A program made the translations under genes and the position numbers. Below the pieces are notes generated by a model. That model saw only the letters and a program-made list of their open reading frames with translations, did not search any database and was not told where the DNA came from. Below are positions 1 to 11,000 of a DNA stretch of 64,000 nt, in pieces. The first letter of the stretch is position 1; each line of letters opens with the position of its first letter. The stretch lies in the NCBI GenBank assembly GCA_947359465.1, contig OX375882.1:52636509-52700508 (forward strand). Reading direction: 5' to 3'. The DNA is from Metellina segmentata (taxonomy: Eukaryota > Arthropoda > Arachnida > Araneae > Tetragnathidae).

Positions 1-611
1 ACTTTTGATATTATAAACTGAAATTTTATTTATAACAATTCTACATAAATTTAAAAACATATAGGTTCTAGAGACTTTAGATTAATTAAATTATAGAACT
101 TATTTAATCCTGATTTAATTCCAAATTTAATCTTCCTTTTCCTTTATAAGTTGAATATTTTCAGTAAACATTTATACTGTCGTAGAATTAGTTTAATTCT
201 GGAGTTTTATTCTGAACGCACACACAGGAAATATTGATTTTATTTTATTAGATAGGTCTATCAGTGCAACGCTTTCAAAACGATGTACCGCCGAGAGAAC
301 AGCAATGATGTGTCATGAATGACATTCTGAAAGATTTACTTAATCTCAAAGATTTAATTTTCTTTCACAATTAAAATTAGTAGGATCTGAATTTTTATCC
401 TCCTGGGTGTTGAGAGATTTTCATGTAGTATAATGTTGCTTTTCCCCAATAATTCACAGGACAAAATAACCACATTTATTGGTTGAAAGTATGCAAGGAA
501 TGTTATATTGGACAAGAAGAACGAAATTGACTAGACGTCATGCCAGGAAGACTGCAAATTACAGAACAGATACATGCGGTTGAACCCCTTATGGGGCTAA
601 TATCCATTTAA
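1..611. other. Intron or upstream sequence, nothing recognised
   Basis: AT-rich sequence upstream of the first visible AACS exon. I see no exon, repeat boundary or long open frame. Confidence 0.5.
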
Positions 612-1190
612 GGGGACCGGTGCACTGCTAACTATCTCCGTAAACTTTAACTATCTCCGTAATGTTAAATTGGTCAAATTTTAAGGAACATTTTCTCAAT
701 CTTTTATGTGTATTGATTTGAATTTTTTATACAGGTTATGAAGATACTTATAAACACACACTCTTTAAGATAGAAATTTTGAAAAACATAAATTTTTTAA
801 CTAAAAATTTTTTATTGAAAAATGATCATTTTTTATCCTATTTAACAATTAAAATAAGCTTCTCTGAGCAGATAAAAAACAATGTCTTTGTTAAAATATA
901 TTATAGGGTATGTTACACTTGTAAACCATATTTTTTATTTATTTGCTTGAATTGACTTTGAAACCATGTTTTTTTATGGAAAAAACACGCATTTTGAGGT
1001 ATTGAAGTTTAAAACTTAAAATTAGCCTTACTTCAGGTATAAACAGATATTTTTCAAAAAATTATTTAAAATACTTCTACTCAACGTATCTCCAATAATA
1101 ATATATAACTTTAAATATAATTGTATAAACATTTATTTAAATTTATTAAAAAACGATCGAAATTTTGAAAGAGTTTGTGCACTGGTCCGC
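612..1190. mobile_element. TTAA-flanked MITE, copy 1
   Basis: A 579-bp non-coding element between TTAA at 608-611 and TTAA at 1191-1194. Its ends are GGGGACCGGTGCAC on the left and, on the complement of the right end, GCGGACCAGTGCAC. The interior is very AT-rich. A second copy lies at 58864-59439 in the opposite orientation, with closely similar subterminal sequence, which shows it is a dispersed family. The TTAA target and GGGGAC ends resemble the transposase-coding element at 9113-12877. Confidence 0.75.
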
Positions 1191-1255
1191 TTAAATAATT
1201 TTTTGTATTAATTTCTTCATAAAGGCACGTTGATACTTAGAGTCATACAAAGGAA

Positions 1256-1445
1256 AAACACATCGGCTTATTGGTAACGGTCTGGGATCAATCCCCAGGG
1301 AAGGATCAGGGACAACACCTCGTAATTTTGAATTACGGTCAGACGACGACAACAACATCTGAGCTGGTACTCCATTCTCCAAATTTCCCCATCACGCCAA
1401 TGTGAGGACATTTGAGACTACGTCAGATTTAATGTAGACCAGTTC
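1256..1445 (-). repeat. SINE 3' portion, antisense, lacking the tRNA-derived head
   Basis: It matches on the complement the body of the SINE family at 52478-52808 and 61957-62262, including CGAGGTGTTGTCCC and the section that reads CTCCAAA...GGTACCAGCTCAGATG. The tRNA-like head is replaced by an inverted copy of the adjoining SINE bases (see 1421-1465). Confidence 0.65.
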
Positions 1446-1465
1446 GGTCCACATTAAATCTGACG
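1421..1465. repeat. Imperfect palindrome at a SINE end
   Basis: A 20-base arm at 1421-1440 and its reverse complement at 1446-1465 differ by one base, separated by 5 bases (AGTTC). The left arm is SINE sequence, so the right arm is probably a fold-back copy. Confidence 0.85.
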
Positions 1466-1469
1466 GTCT

Positions 1470-1920
1470 ACTTTAGACCCGACAATTTTTTTCTGAACCA
1501 AGTTTCAAACTTGCAACACTCCGGTTGTTAATTCGTTGCTCTTCCAACTAGGTTAGCGTGGTTTAATAAACAATATAACAATAATATTTAAATAAATAAC
1601 AATAAATAAACACTATTTTTCTCAAAAACCACTTTGGAGAAAAATATTGTTTATTACTAATTGCTTTTTGCAACTCAATATCAAAGTTGTATCTAGTCTT
1701 TTTTTTTGCCAGACGGCGAATAAAAAATTTTTTTTTTGTCTTCGGCAAAAATTTAGAATTAGTTTATCTGTTTTATGGAATGAAATAGTTGAAATTCACT
1801 GTATTAGGTTACTTCTGTGATAATAGTAGTTTAATTCGAAAGCTGTAATCAAAAAGAAAACAGTTTCCTTTACTCATATGTAAGATATTTTCTTATTCCA
1901 CGTGATTTGTTTCTATTTAG
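1470..1920. other. Intron sequence, nothing recognised
   Basis: AT-rich sequence with a poly-T run near 1698-1735 and the polypyrimidine stretch before the exon at 1921. No other feature is visible. Confidence 0.5.
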
Positions 1921-2031
1921 GTGAAGATGGAAATGCAGCATACGTCTCCTTCCGAGATATGTATGAAACAGCATCGTTATACGCAGCAGCTCTGCGGAAA
2001 TTTGGTCTGAAGAAGGGAGACATAGTAGTAT
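1921..2031 (+). CDS. AACS: AACS visible exon 1
   Basis: Acceptor TTTAG before 1921, donor GTAAGT at 2032. It starts with the last two bases of a codon and ends with one base of the next. It encodes an AACS stretch containing YAAALRKFGLKKGD, the region before the first adenylation core motif. The preceding exon would have to end with one base (G) and is not visible in 1-1920. Confidence 0.88.
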
Positions 2032-5000
2032 GTAAGTGACCGAATTTTCTTAGTATTAATTAGTATGTTGTAAAACCACCTCTAGCATCAATCCTTGGCG
2101 ATATATGGCGTAGCTTAGGATCAAATAAAACCCTTATTCTATCCTAAATTATGTTACCACTAGACGCAACCGACTATGTTCAGTATTCACAGGCAGGTGA
2201 CTTAACGGGAAATGTGCCTGTAGTCCTTTCTCCGCCAGGTGCCTTGCATATCAAGCCATAGGCATCATTGTAAGCTCGACAAGGAAGTTGTTGTTACAGT
2301 TTAAGCTAAGACTCATTATTAGACTATCCTCTGTCGCTTTTGTCCTTCTGGAATGCTAATCCATAGCTCTTACAACTTTTCTAACTATCAGACTATCCTC
2401 TGTCATTTTTGTCCTTCTGGGTCGACCAGAGACTTTTGGACGTGTATGTGTAGCTTCGCTGGCCAGTATCTTACCACGAGTCATTGCACGTCCAGGTGAC
2501 GGAATATTATTCGGCTAGACCAAACTGCCTCCCACAGTTCTTCCGTTGATTTTATGGTTTTTGAGTTCATAACTGCTATTTTTATCACATTTCAGCTAGA
2601 ATAAAAAATGATACGTTTAGGCTCATTATTATTGCATCGTCAGCATTATCATTGCATCGTTAAAAAAATTCACTAATTTCATGAGAAGGATATTATACTT
2701 CCGAGTGCATTGTACCGAGCCTGATGGTATAACCACACCACATAACAATATCAAAATCATTCGTTTTGACAATTTTCTAGTTCGATATACAGGGTGGTCC
2801 CGAATTCATGGTACAAACTTTAATGGTAGGTACAGGACATTGTAACAATGATTTATTGTATAGGAATGTATAGTCGCAAGTGACGCGGTGAGGCGAAAAC
2901 AGGGGAAATAACGGCCGAAAGGAAAAACAAAGATTTTATTGAAAGCGTTGTTGACAAGTGTCATGTTTACAGTAATTGTTCAAAATTGCGTCCACCAGTA
3001 TCGATACATGCTTGACAGCGTCGGTGGAGCGATTGGCGTACACGTTCAAAGATGCCTGGTATTTCACGCACACCTGCAGCAGCTACAGATAAGCGAGCGA
3101 CGAGATCCTCATCTGAGTCAACTGGAGTCTCATAAACAAGATGCTTTAGATGTCCCCATAAAAAGTAATCGAGGCTCGATAAATCGGGAGATCGGGGTGG
3201 CCAAGGGACTGGTCCACCACGCCCAATCCATCGAGTACCAAACGTGGCATTCAGGTAATTCCGTACATCAATGCTGAAGTGTGCTGGCGCCCCATCGTGC
3301 TGAAACCACATGCGGTTACGAATGGCGATCGGAACATCATGCAGCAGTTGTGGTAACACTTCTTTCAGAAAAATAAGATAGCTTCCGCCAGTGAGCCGCG
3401 TGGGTAGTAAGTATGGGCCAATCAAAAAGTCGTTCACAATACCAGCCCACACATTAATACTGAAACGTTGTTGAAACGCATGTCGACGCGTTGCATGTGG
3501 ATTATCGGTTGCCCACACATGGGAATTGTGCGCATTAAAGACACCCTCGCGTGAAAATGTCGCTTCATCTGTAAATAGCACATAATCTACGAAATCCGGC
3601 TGCAACGCACATTGCTGCATCACCCACAGGCAGAAGTTCACGCGGCGAGGATAATCTGCCGGATTCAATTCTTGTACTTTCTGAAAATGGAAGGGGTGTA
3701 ACCGATTTTCGTTTAACACTCTGCATACAGTCTGATGACTCACACCTACGTCACGCGCAACAGTTCTTGTGCTTGACTCGGGTCTATCAGCCACAATGTT
3801 CAAGATGCTTTCTTCCAGCCTTGGAGTGCGTACAGCTCTTACTCGACCAGCGCCATGTCTGTTGACGTCGAACGCACCTGTTTCACAAAGTTGACTATGT
3901 AACCGTTGAAAAATTCTATGATCCGGCATTCGTCGATCAGGATACTCCGCGCGATACATTCGTAACGCAGCTCTGCCGTTACCATTTGCACGGCCGTACA
4001 TGTAATGCATGTCTGCTTTTTCTGCATACGTAAAGTCACCCATCGTCTACGGCAGCACAATTGTGAATGGCGCTTTTCCCTACTGCGATGCATCATGTTC
4101 AACAGCGGCTAGACATCTACTGCCCTCTACCGGCAATGATACCAACCGATCACTCCATTTCTCTTTCCTTTTATTTCCCCTGTTTACGCCTCACCGCGTC
4201 ACTTGCGACTATACATTCCTATACAATAAATCATTGTTACAATGTCCTGTACCTACCATTAAAGTTTGTACCATGAATTCGGGACCACCCTGTATTAGTT
4301 ATTGTTGTTAATATAAGAATGTTAAAGATCGTTACTCCATTTTAAATATGTTAATTCAAAAACTATTAACAAACGTCACAAATTCACATAATTTTCATTT
4401 AAATTTACCTTGCGCTATAAAACCCAAAGCCATCCAATCCAGTACATAAAGTTATGTCTACTTTGATACGTTCTGATTATACTGGAAGCAAGAAACACTT
4501 TCTTAAATTTACCAAATGATGTATACATAAAACTGATGAAGTAAGTTCTTAATTTGAATGGCATTTACCTTTTATGGAAACCATGTAACAGGAGTGGTGT
4601 ACCAACGCGAGTTTCTTAATAGAAATACTGTTAAAGATATTTTTTTTTCTAATGGCGGGCACATTTTGACCTAAGTCATTGGCCACTACAAGGCCGGAAG
4701 TGATGGCCACTTGTGAAGGAGCACCCAGTGGGAGGACCATCATTGCCCCTAACAATTTATACTTCGTAATTTTGAACCATGTTCAGACGACGAAGCAACA
4801 CCTGAGCTGGTATACGCTTGCAAACATCCATGCCCAAACCCGGATTCGAACCGGGGACCTTCCGATCTAGAGGCTAACACCTTAACCACTATACCGGTTG
4901 GTCGGCCTGTTAAAGATAGTGTAAGTCTGATTTTTTAAGTGCAATGACAGTTTCAAAAATCGTTTTAATTAGATAACTTTCAGAAAACCTTTTTTATTTA

Positions 5001-8000
5001 TATTTTTAAATATTTTTCGTCTATGAATCGACATCACTTTATTCTTTCAAGATTTATTTTACTTTACTAATTTATACATGAAATAAAAAAATGCTCATAC
5101 TAAAACGAGTTCTTTCTGCAGCTTAGATAAAACGACCTACTTACAGTGATACTAAACGGTAATAATTACATATGGAAGATGTCCTTCTATTTTTTCAGCG
5201 GTCACTCCTTTTTGCTGTTTAGAATTGAACTTAGGAATTAATCTAATCGTTCAATACAAAATCCATTAGAACAAATGAATAACAAACATTTGTACAGTGT
5301 AATGCATATAAAGATGTTAATTATATTGCTCAGATATATAGGAAAACAAGGAGGGTAATGTCTTGACTGTCAAACTCCTGGCATTTGTAAATAAATATTC
5401 ATGGAATATAGGTTGTTATAACTGAAGTGCGAAAAGTCATGGGATAGCTCCTATTATCGTGTGGAACCTCCTTTAGCCTGGCGAAATGTAGCAACTCGAC
5501 GTGGCATTGACTCAACAAGTCGTCGGAAGTCCCCTGAAGAAATATTCAGCCATACTGCCTCTAGAGCCATCCAGTGTTGCCGGTGTAGGATTTTGTGCCA
5601 AACTGACCTTTTGATCATGTCCCATATATTATCAATGGGATTCATTTCTGGCGATCTAGGTGACCAAATCTTTTGCTGGAATTGTCCAGAATGTTCCTCA
5701 AACCAATCGAGAACAATTTTTCCCCGGTGCCATGGAAAATTGCATCGTTTTTTGTGTACATGAAGTCCATGAATGGCTGCAGATGGCCTGTCAATTATTG
5801 GTTCAGTTTAATAAGAGGACCCAGTCCACGCCATGTAAAAAACGACCACACCATTTATGGAGCCACCACCAGATTGCATAGCGCCTTTGTGACAACTTGT
5901 GTCCATGGACTCGTGGGGGTCTTCGCCACACTCGAACACTCCCATCAGCTTTTAACAACTGGAATCGTGACTCCTCTGACCAAACAACGTTTTTCCACTC
6001 GTCTAGGTTCCAACCGATATGTTCACGAGCCCAGAAGAGATGCTGCAGCCGATGGAGTGTTGTTAATAAGAGCACTCGGGTCGGTCTTCTGCTGCCACAT
6101 CCCACCAACGCCAAATTTCGCTGTACTGTCCTCACGGACGCGTGTGTAGTACGTCCCACATTGATTGTTGCTGTAATTTGAGGTAGTGTTTATCTGTTAA
6201 CAGTGACTAGTAGTCACTGTTAACAGATAAGCAACACTAGTAGAGTAGTCACTGACTACTCTACGCACACGTCGCTGGTCTCGGTCATTAAGTAGACGAG
6301 GTTGACCACTGTGTTGTCCATGTTGGGAGGGAATGCCTGGAATTATATTTTCTCGTCGCAGTTGACACTATGGATAGAGGAATGTTGAATTCCCTATCAA
6401 TTTCCAAATGGAATGCCCCATGCGTCTAGCTCCAACTAACACTCCGGGTTCAAATTATATTAATTTCCATCGTGCGGCCACGTCAGAAAACTTTTCACAT
6501 GAAACACGAGTACAAATTAAAGCCCTGACAATGCACTTCCCATTCAGACATTTCTTATTAGATGCAACTGCCATCTGTATATTTGCATATTTCTGTCCCG
6601 TGACTTTTGGGTTGGGTTGTCTTGGAAGTTTGGAGAGTGGGGTGCCAGCTCAGGTGTTGCTTCGTCATCTGACAGTGGTTCAAAAATACGAAATTATCTC
6701 GAATCTTTCCTTTAAGGGACTGATGCCGGACAGTCGTCAATAGCCCGTTGTGTTACTCTAGTACAACGTTAACTAAAATTACCATTACCATTACCCTTGA
6801 CTTTTAGCAATTCAATGTATATAAACATTTATAATATATAAACAACACCCATAAATGAAACGTTAGTCAAACTGGTAGTCAAAAATTAAAAATGACAAAC
6901 AAGAGATGATCAAAAAAGATACTTTGCATACATGAAGTTAACAAAGGGCTTTTTTTCAGGTTATATGTCAAATAGGAAAGAAGCAATCATCGCTATGCAA
7001 GCTGTCGTCAGTATAGGAGCTATTTTTTCAGGCGCACTTCCACTCCTAGGATCTCAAGTAAATATTTAATGTTGCAATCCTTAAAATAAAATGGAGGTGA
7101 AAAATATTTTTCTCCCTTCTAATACCCCAATTTGCTGTTCCACATTCCTATAAACGCCTTTTGTCTTTTTCTCAGTATACTGTCATATGTAAATATATAT
7201 TTCAAACTACCCTGGAACCTTGTGTATACTAGTCATCTGTAGATTCATGTAGTATTACGCAGCCATGGCCCTTGTGGTACATAATGCAGAGGTGTTACGA
7301 ATATGGATTACGGATAGAGAATCCAGGCATAAGACATCCGAGGTGAGTGGAGGTCAAAATCAGAACAGCTAGAAAGGTATGTGCGAGTAGGCAAGCAGAA
7401 TGCGTGGAGGGTAAGCGATCAGAAAATTTAGGAATTTATTTACGGGATTCCGAAAGAGTAATGTAATTGTATTGATTTAATAATGAGTCAGGCGTGTAAG
7501 TCGATAGAAGTGAACAGCGTTAAATATATCTAGATTTCACCTCCTTCAAAGAAAATTCCTCATCTTGTGAAAAGTCGGTTTATTGGATTTTAAAGCACAA
7601 AAGCCCGTTTCTCCAAGGTGCGTAAAACATAAGGCATACAACATAAAGTAATGAGCATAACCACCATATATTACTGAAAAGAAACATACAACCAGGATAA
7701 GTAACAGCAATCGAACTTACGCAACATATAATTCGCAGGTTGCTAGCATAGTGGATAACCACACAAAGCCAGTACCTTGTAAAGAGGAAAATTATCGTTC
7801 ATTGGGATATAAGGCTCCCTAAAAATGTAAACCAACATCAATAAGGATATGTGCCTGTACGTTAAGTAGGGCTGATTGGTTTGCTTAAAAATATTTAACA
7901 TTTCGGCCTAAGGTCACGCTACATATTACATACAAATATTTCACTTAAGCTATGGTTAAGTTTATACAGTCATTTTTAAGTTTAGTGAGTTTATTATTTT

Positions 8001-11000
8001 TTTATTAGTGAATATTCATTATTTTGAAATTTTAGCAGTTGTATCCATGTGATTTCGAAATTTTATCTATAAATATCCTTAGTTAGAATAATACGTTTTC
8101 ATTTTGCTTCTGATCTGAAGAGTAATAAATTAAGAGTTTTATGTAGATAAATATCTATAAACTATATTTCCATTAGCCCAAATAATTGTTTTTGAAAAAT
8201 AATCTCATTTAAAATAATTGAAACGTCCCATTTCTGTCTAGAGCTTTAAAGTTAGTATCTTACTACAGATGCTTTTAATTTGCAAATTGCTTTCAATTTA
8301 TTTCTTCGTCATGCAAACTTGCATATGATATGTGGATATATATATATAACTTTTTCATGTTTTTAATAATTTTAAATAGTATGAAGAACTTCAAAAATAT
8401 TTATATATAAAAAATATTACTTTTTCATTCTTAGGCGGTTCTTAGTAGGTTTCAACAAGTTAAACCTAAGCTTCTAATTACAATGGACAGATTTCAGCAT
8501 GAGGGAGAAGAGATTGATATGTTAAGTAAAGTACAATCAATTGCCAAAGGTAGGGCAATGGTATTCAGTTACTTATATACAATATTATAAAAAATATACT
8601 AATGATAATACATTCTTTCTTTATTGCTGATTTAATTTTTGCATTTTACTTAAATTAAAAATTCTGCTTAAATGAAACCAATTTAATGTTTGCCTTACCG
8701 TAATACTCAAATAAATATTACTTCAGAAAATATGTTGAAAATGCATGAAAATGTGCTGTTTATGAATTTAAGTTTATTTCAGTGAGTGCTACTTGTGTGT
8801 TTTGTGTTCCGATACGCATTACAGTTACTAAATAAATTAAAAGTACAATTTTGTTTCTCTTTCCAAATTATTTCCGAAAAGAGATTAATAAAAATAAAAT
8901 TTATTTTGTTTTTGCTTTAATTTTTCTTTTGTTTCATTACATTTCATTCATAAAAGTTTATGATTTTAATTAAGGTGATCGAAATTTTACTCAATTTAAT
9001 TTACTCCTTCTGCTATATGGCGAAAGAAAAATCCACTTTTTCGTAGACACGGCCTCGCTCAAACTCAGTAAAGGCCTTATTAAATCAAATCTTGCTCTCA
9101 ACTTTCACTTAAGGGGACACGGTACCCTTTGAACATTTTTTTTTGTTTTTATATTTACAACAAAATGTTTTTGTGTACCTTGTTCCAACACTTATTAAGA
9201 ATACATTACAAACGAAAAAAATTATTTTCACATGCACAATATTTAAAAAAATAAATTTTTTTTTAAATATTTCAACATTTTAAAATTTGTACTCTTTTTT
9301 CAAATTTTGACTTTTTTTTAATTTTTTTTTATTTACCTTCCATGAAGGATTCCCCACAATTTTGATCATTTACTTGTTGATACCACTCTTGTTTAATTTT
9401 TTACAGATATTTTTGTAACAAACACTGTGAAAAACAGTGAAAAAACAGTTATAGCTATTTTCAGCAATTTTTGAAAAAAAAACTATTCTTCCAAATCTTT
9501 GCTCCATACACAAAGTTGTTAAATAGGTCATAGTAAACAACCACAAAAAGTTTCAAAACTCTACATTCATTACAAAAAACGCTTTACCATTTTAAATACA
9601 TTTTGTAATCATGAAAAAAAAGAAGCCCAGGAAAAGCACTTTAAAGTTTTAAATCGCACTTAAATAAATAAAAGAATTAACTTATACTGTTCGTTGATAA
9701 TACTATTATTGTTCCAGTCATAATAAGTTATTTTAAATTAAAATCCATAATAATTTCCCACTATATTGGTAAATAAACATGTTTATATCAAAAGAAAAAA
9801 AATACATAAAAATGTACGTGAACTGTGTTTTTGCATTTTTTCTATTTTGAAAACTACAAATTGTTTAAAACAAAATGTTTTTGTGTACCTTATTCCAACA
9901 CACATTAAGAATACATTACAAAAGAAAAAAATTATTTTCACATGCACAATATTTAAAAAATTAAATTTTGTTAAAAATATTTCAACATTTTAAAAATTTT
10001 ACTCCTTTCCCAAATTTTGATTTTTTATAAATATTTTTTTTATTTACCTTATATGAAGTGTTTCCTACAATTTTGTACAGAGGATTGTTTATACCACTCT
10101 TATTTAATTTTTTACAGATACTCTTTCGTAACAAACACTGTAAAAAACAGTCATTGCTAAATTTAGCAATTTTTGAAAAAATAACTATTCTTCCAAATCC
10201 TTATTCCATGAACGAAGTTATTAAATAGGTCCTAATAAACAACCACAAATCGTTTCAAAACTCTACATTCATTACAAAAAAAACCTTAGCATTTTAAATA
10301 CATTGCAATCATGAAAAAAACGAAGCAGAGCAAAAGCACTTTAAAGTTTTAAATCGAACTTAAATAAATGAAAGAATTAACTTATACTGTTCATTGATAT
10401 TATTATTATTGTTCAATTTATAATAAAGTATTTTGTAGTAAAATCCATAATAATTTCCCACCAAATTTTAAATAAACATGTTTATATCAAAAAAAAAAAT
10501 TACCTGAAAATGTGCATGAACAATTTTTTTTTTGCATTTTTTCTACTGTGAACACTAGAGAAGAGTTGATATAATGCAATTTACATTGCTTGATAAGTCT
10601 TTCAAAAAGCACCAGCCTGATAGGTAATGCCTTCTTTTTTCAACAATAAAGCATTTCGACGTTTTTTGGCTATCGCAATTTTTTTCCTTACAATTGCGTG
10701 TACTGCCAGTCTTCTTCGCCTTCTCTGATAAGTTCTGCGATAATCGCGCCAAGCAGCTAAAGTTCTAGACTTCTTGCTTAAAATGAGTCCACTTTCTTTC
10801 TGTAAATTTTCGATCGATTTCAGTGTGCCAATATTAAACTCTGATACTGCATCACATACTGCAATGCTGACTCGGCATAAAGTGGCCGATGTTTCTTTGG
10901 AACACTTGCTCCAAATAATGCTATGCAGGCTTTCATTAGCATTTTGTGTGATGCATCTCACACAGCGCTCTAGGAGCTCATTCGAGGCAAGACGCTGGTA

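Larger units (their letters stand above)
5412..6510 (-). mobile_element. Decayed Tc1-like transposon
   Basis: The left end begins near GTTGTTATAACTGAAGTGCG, and the right side carries a similar but degraded AAAACTTTTCACATG end near 6488-6502. The body is a broken Tc1 transposase on the - strand. Boundaries are approximate, as the inverted repeats no longer match well. Confidence 0.65.

Noticed and set aside
4830..4906. tRNA-like sequence with A and B boxes (also at 51880-51950, 52480-52560, 62190-62262 and 36205-36275)
   Set aside because: Each is joined to the same SINE body, several have target duplications, and the cloverleaf is imperfect. They are SINE heads, not tRNA genes.
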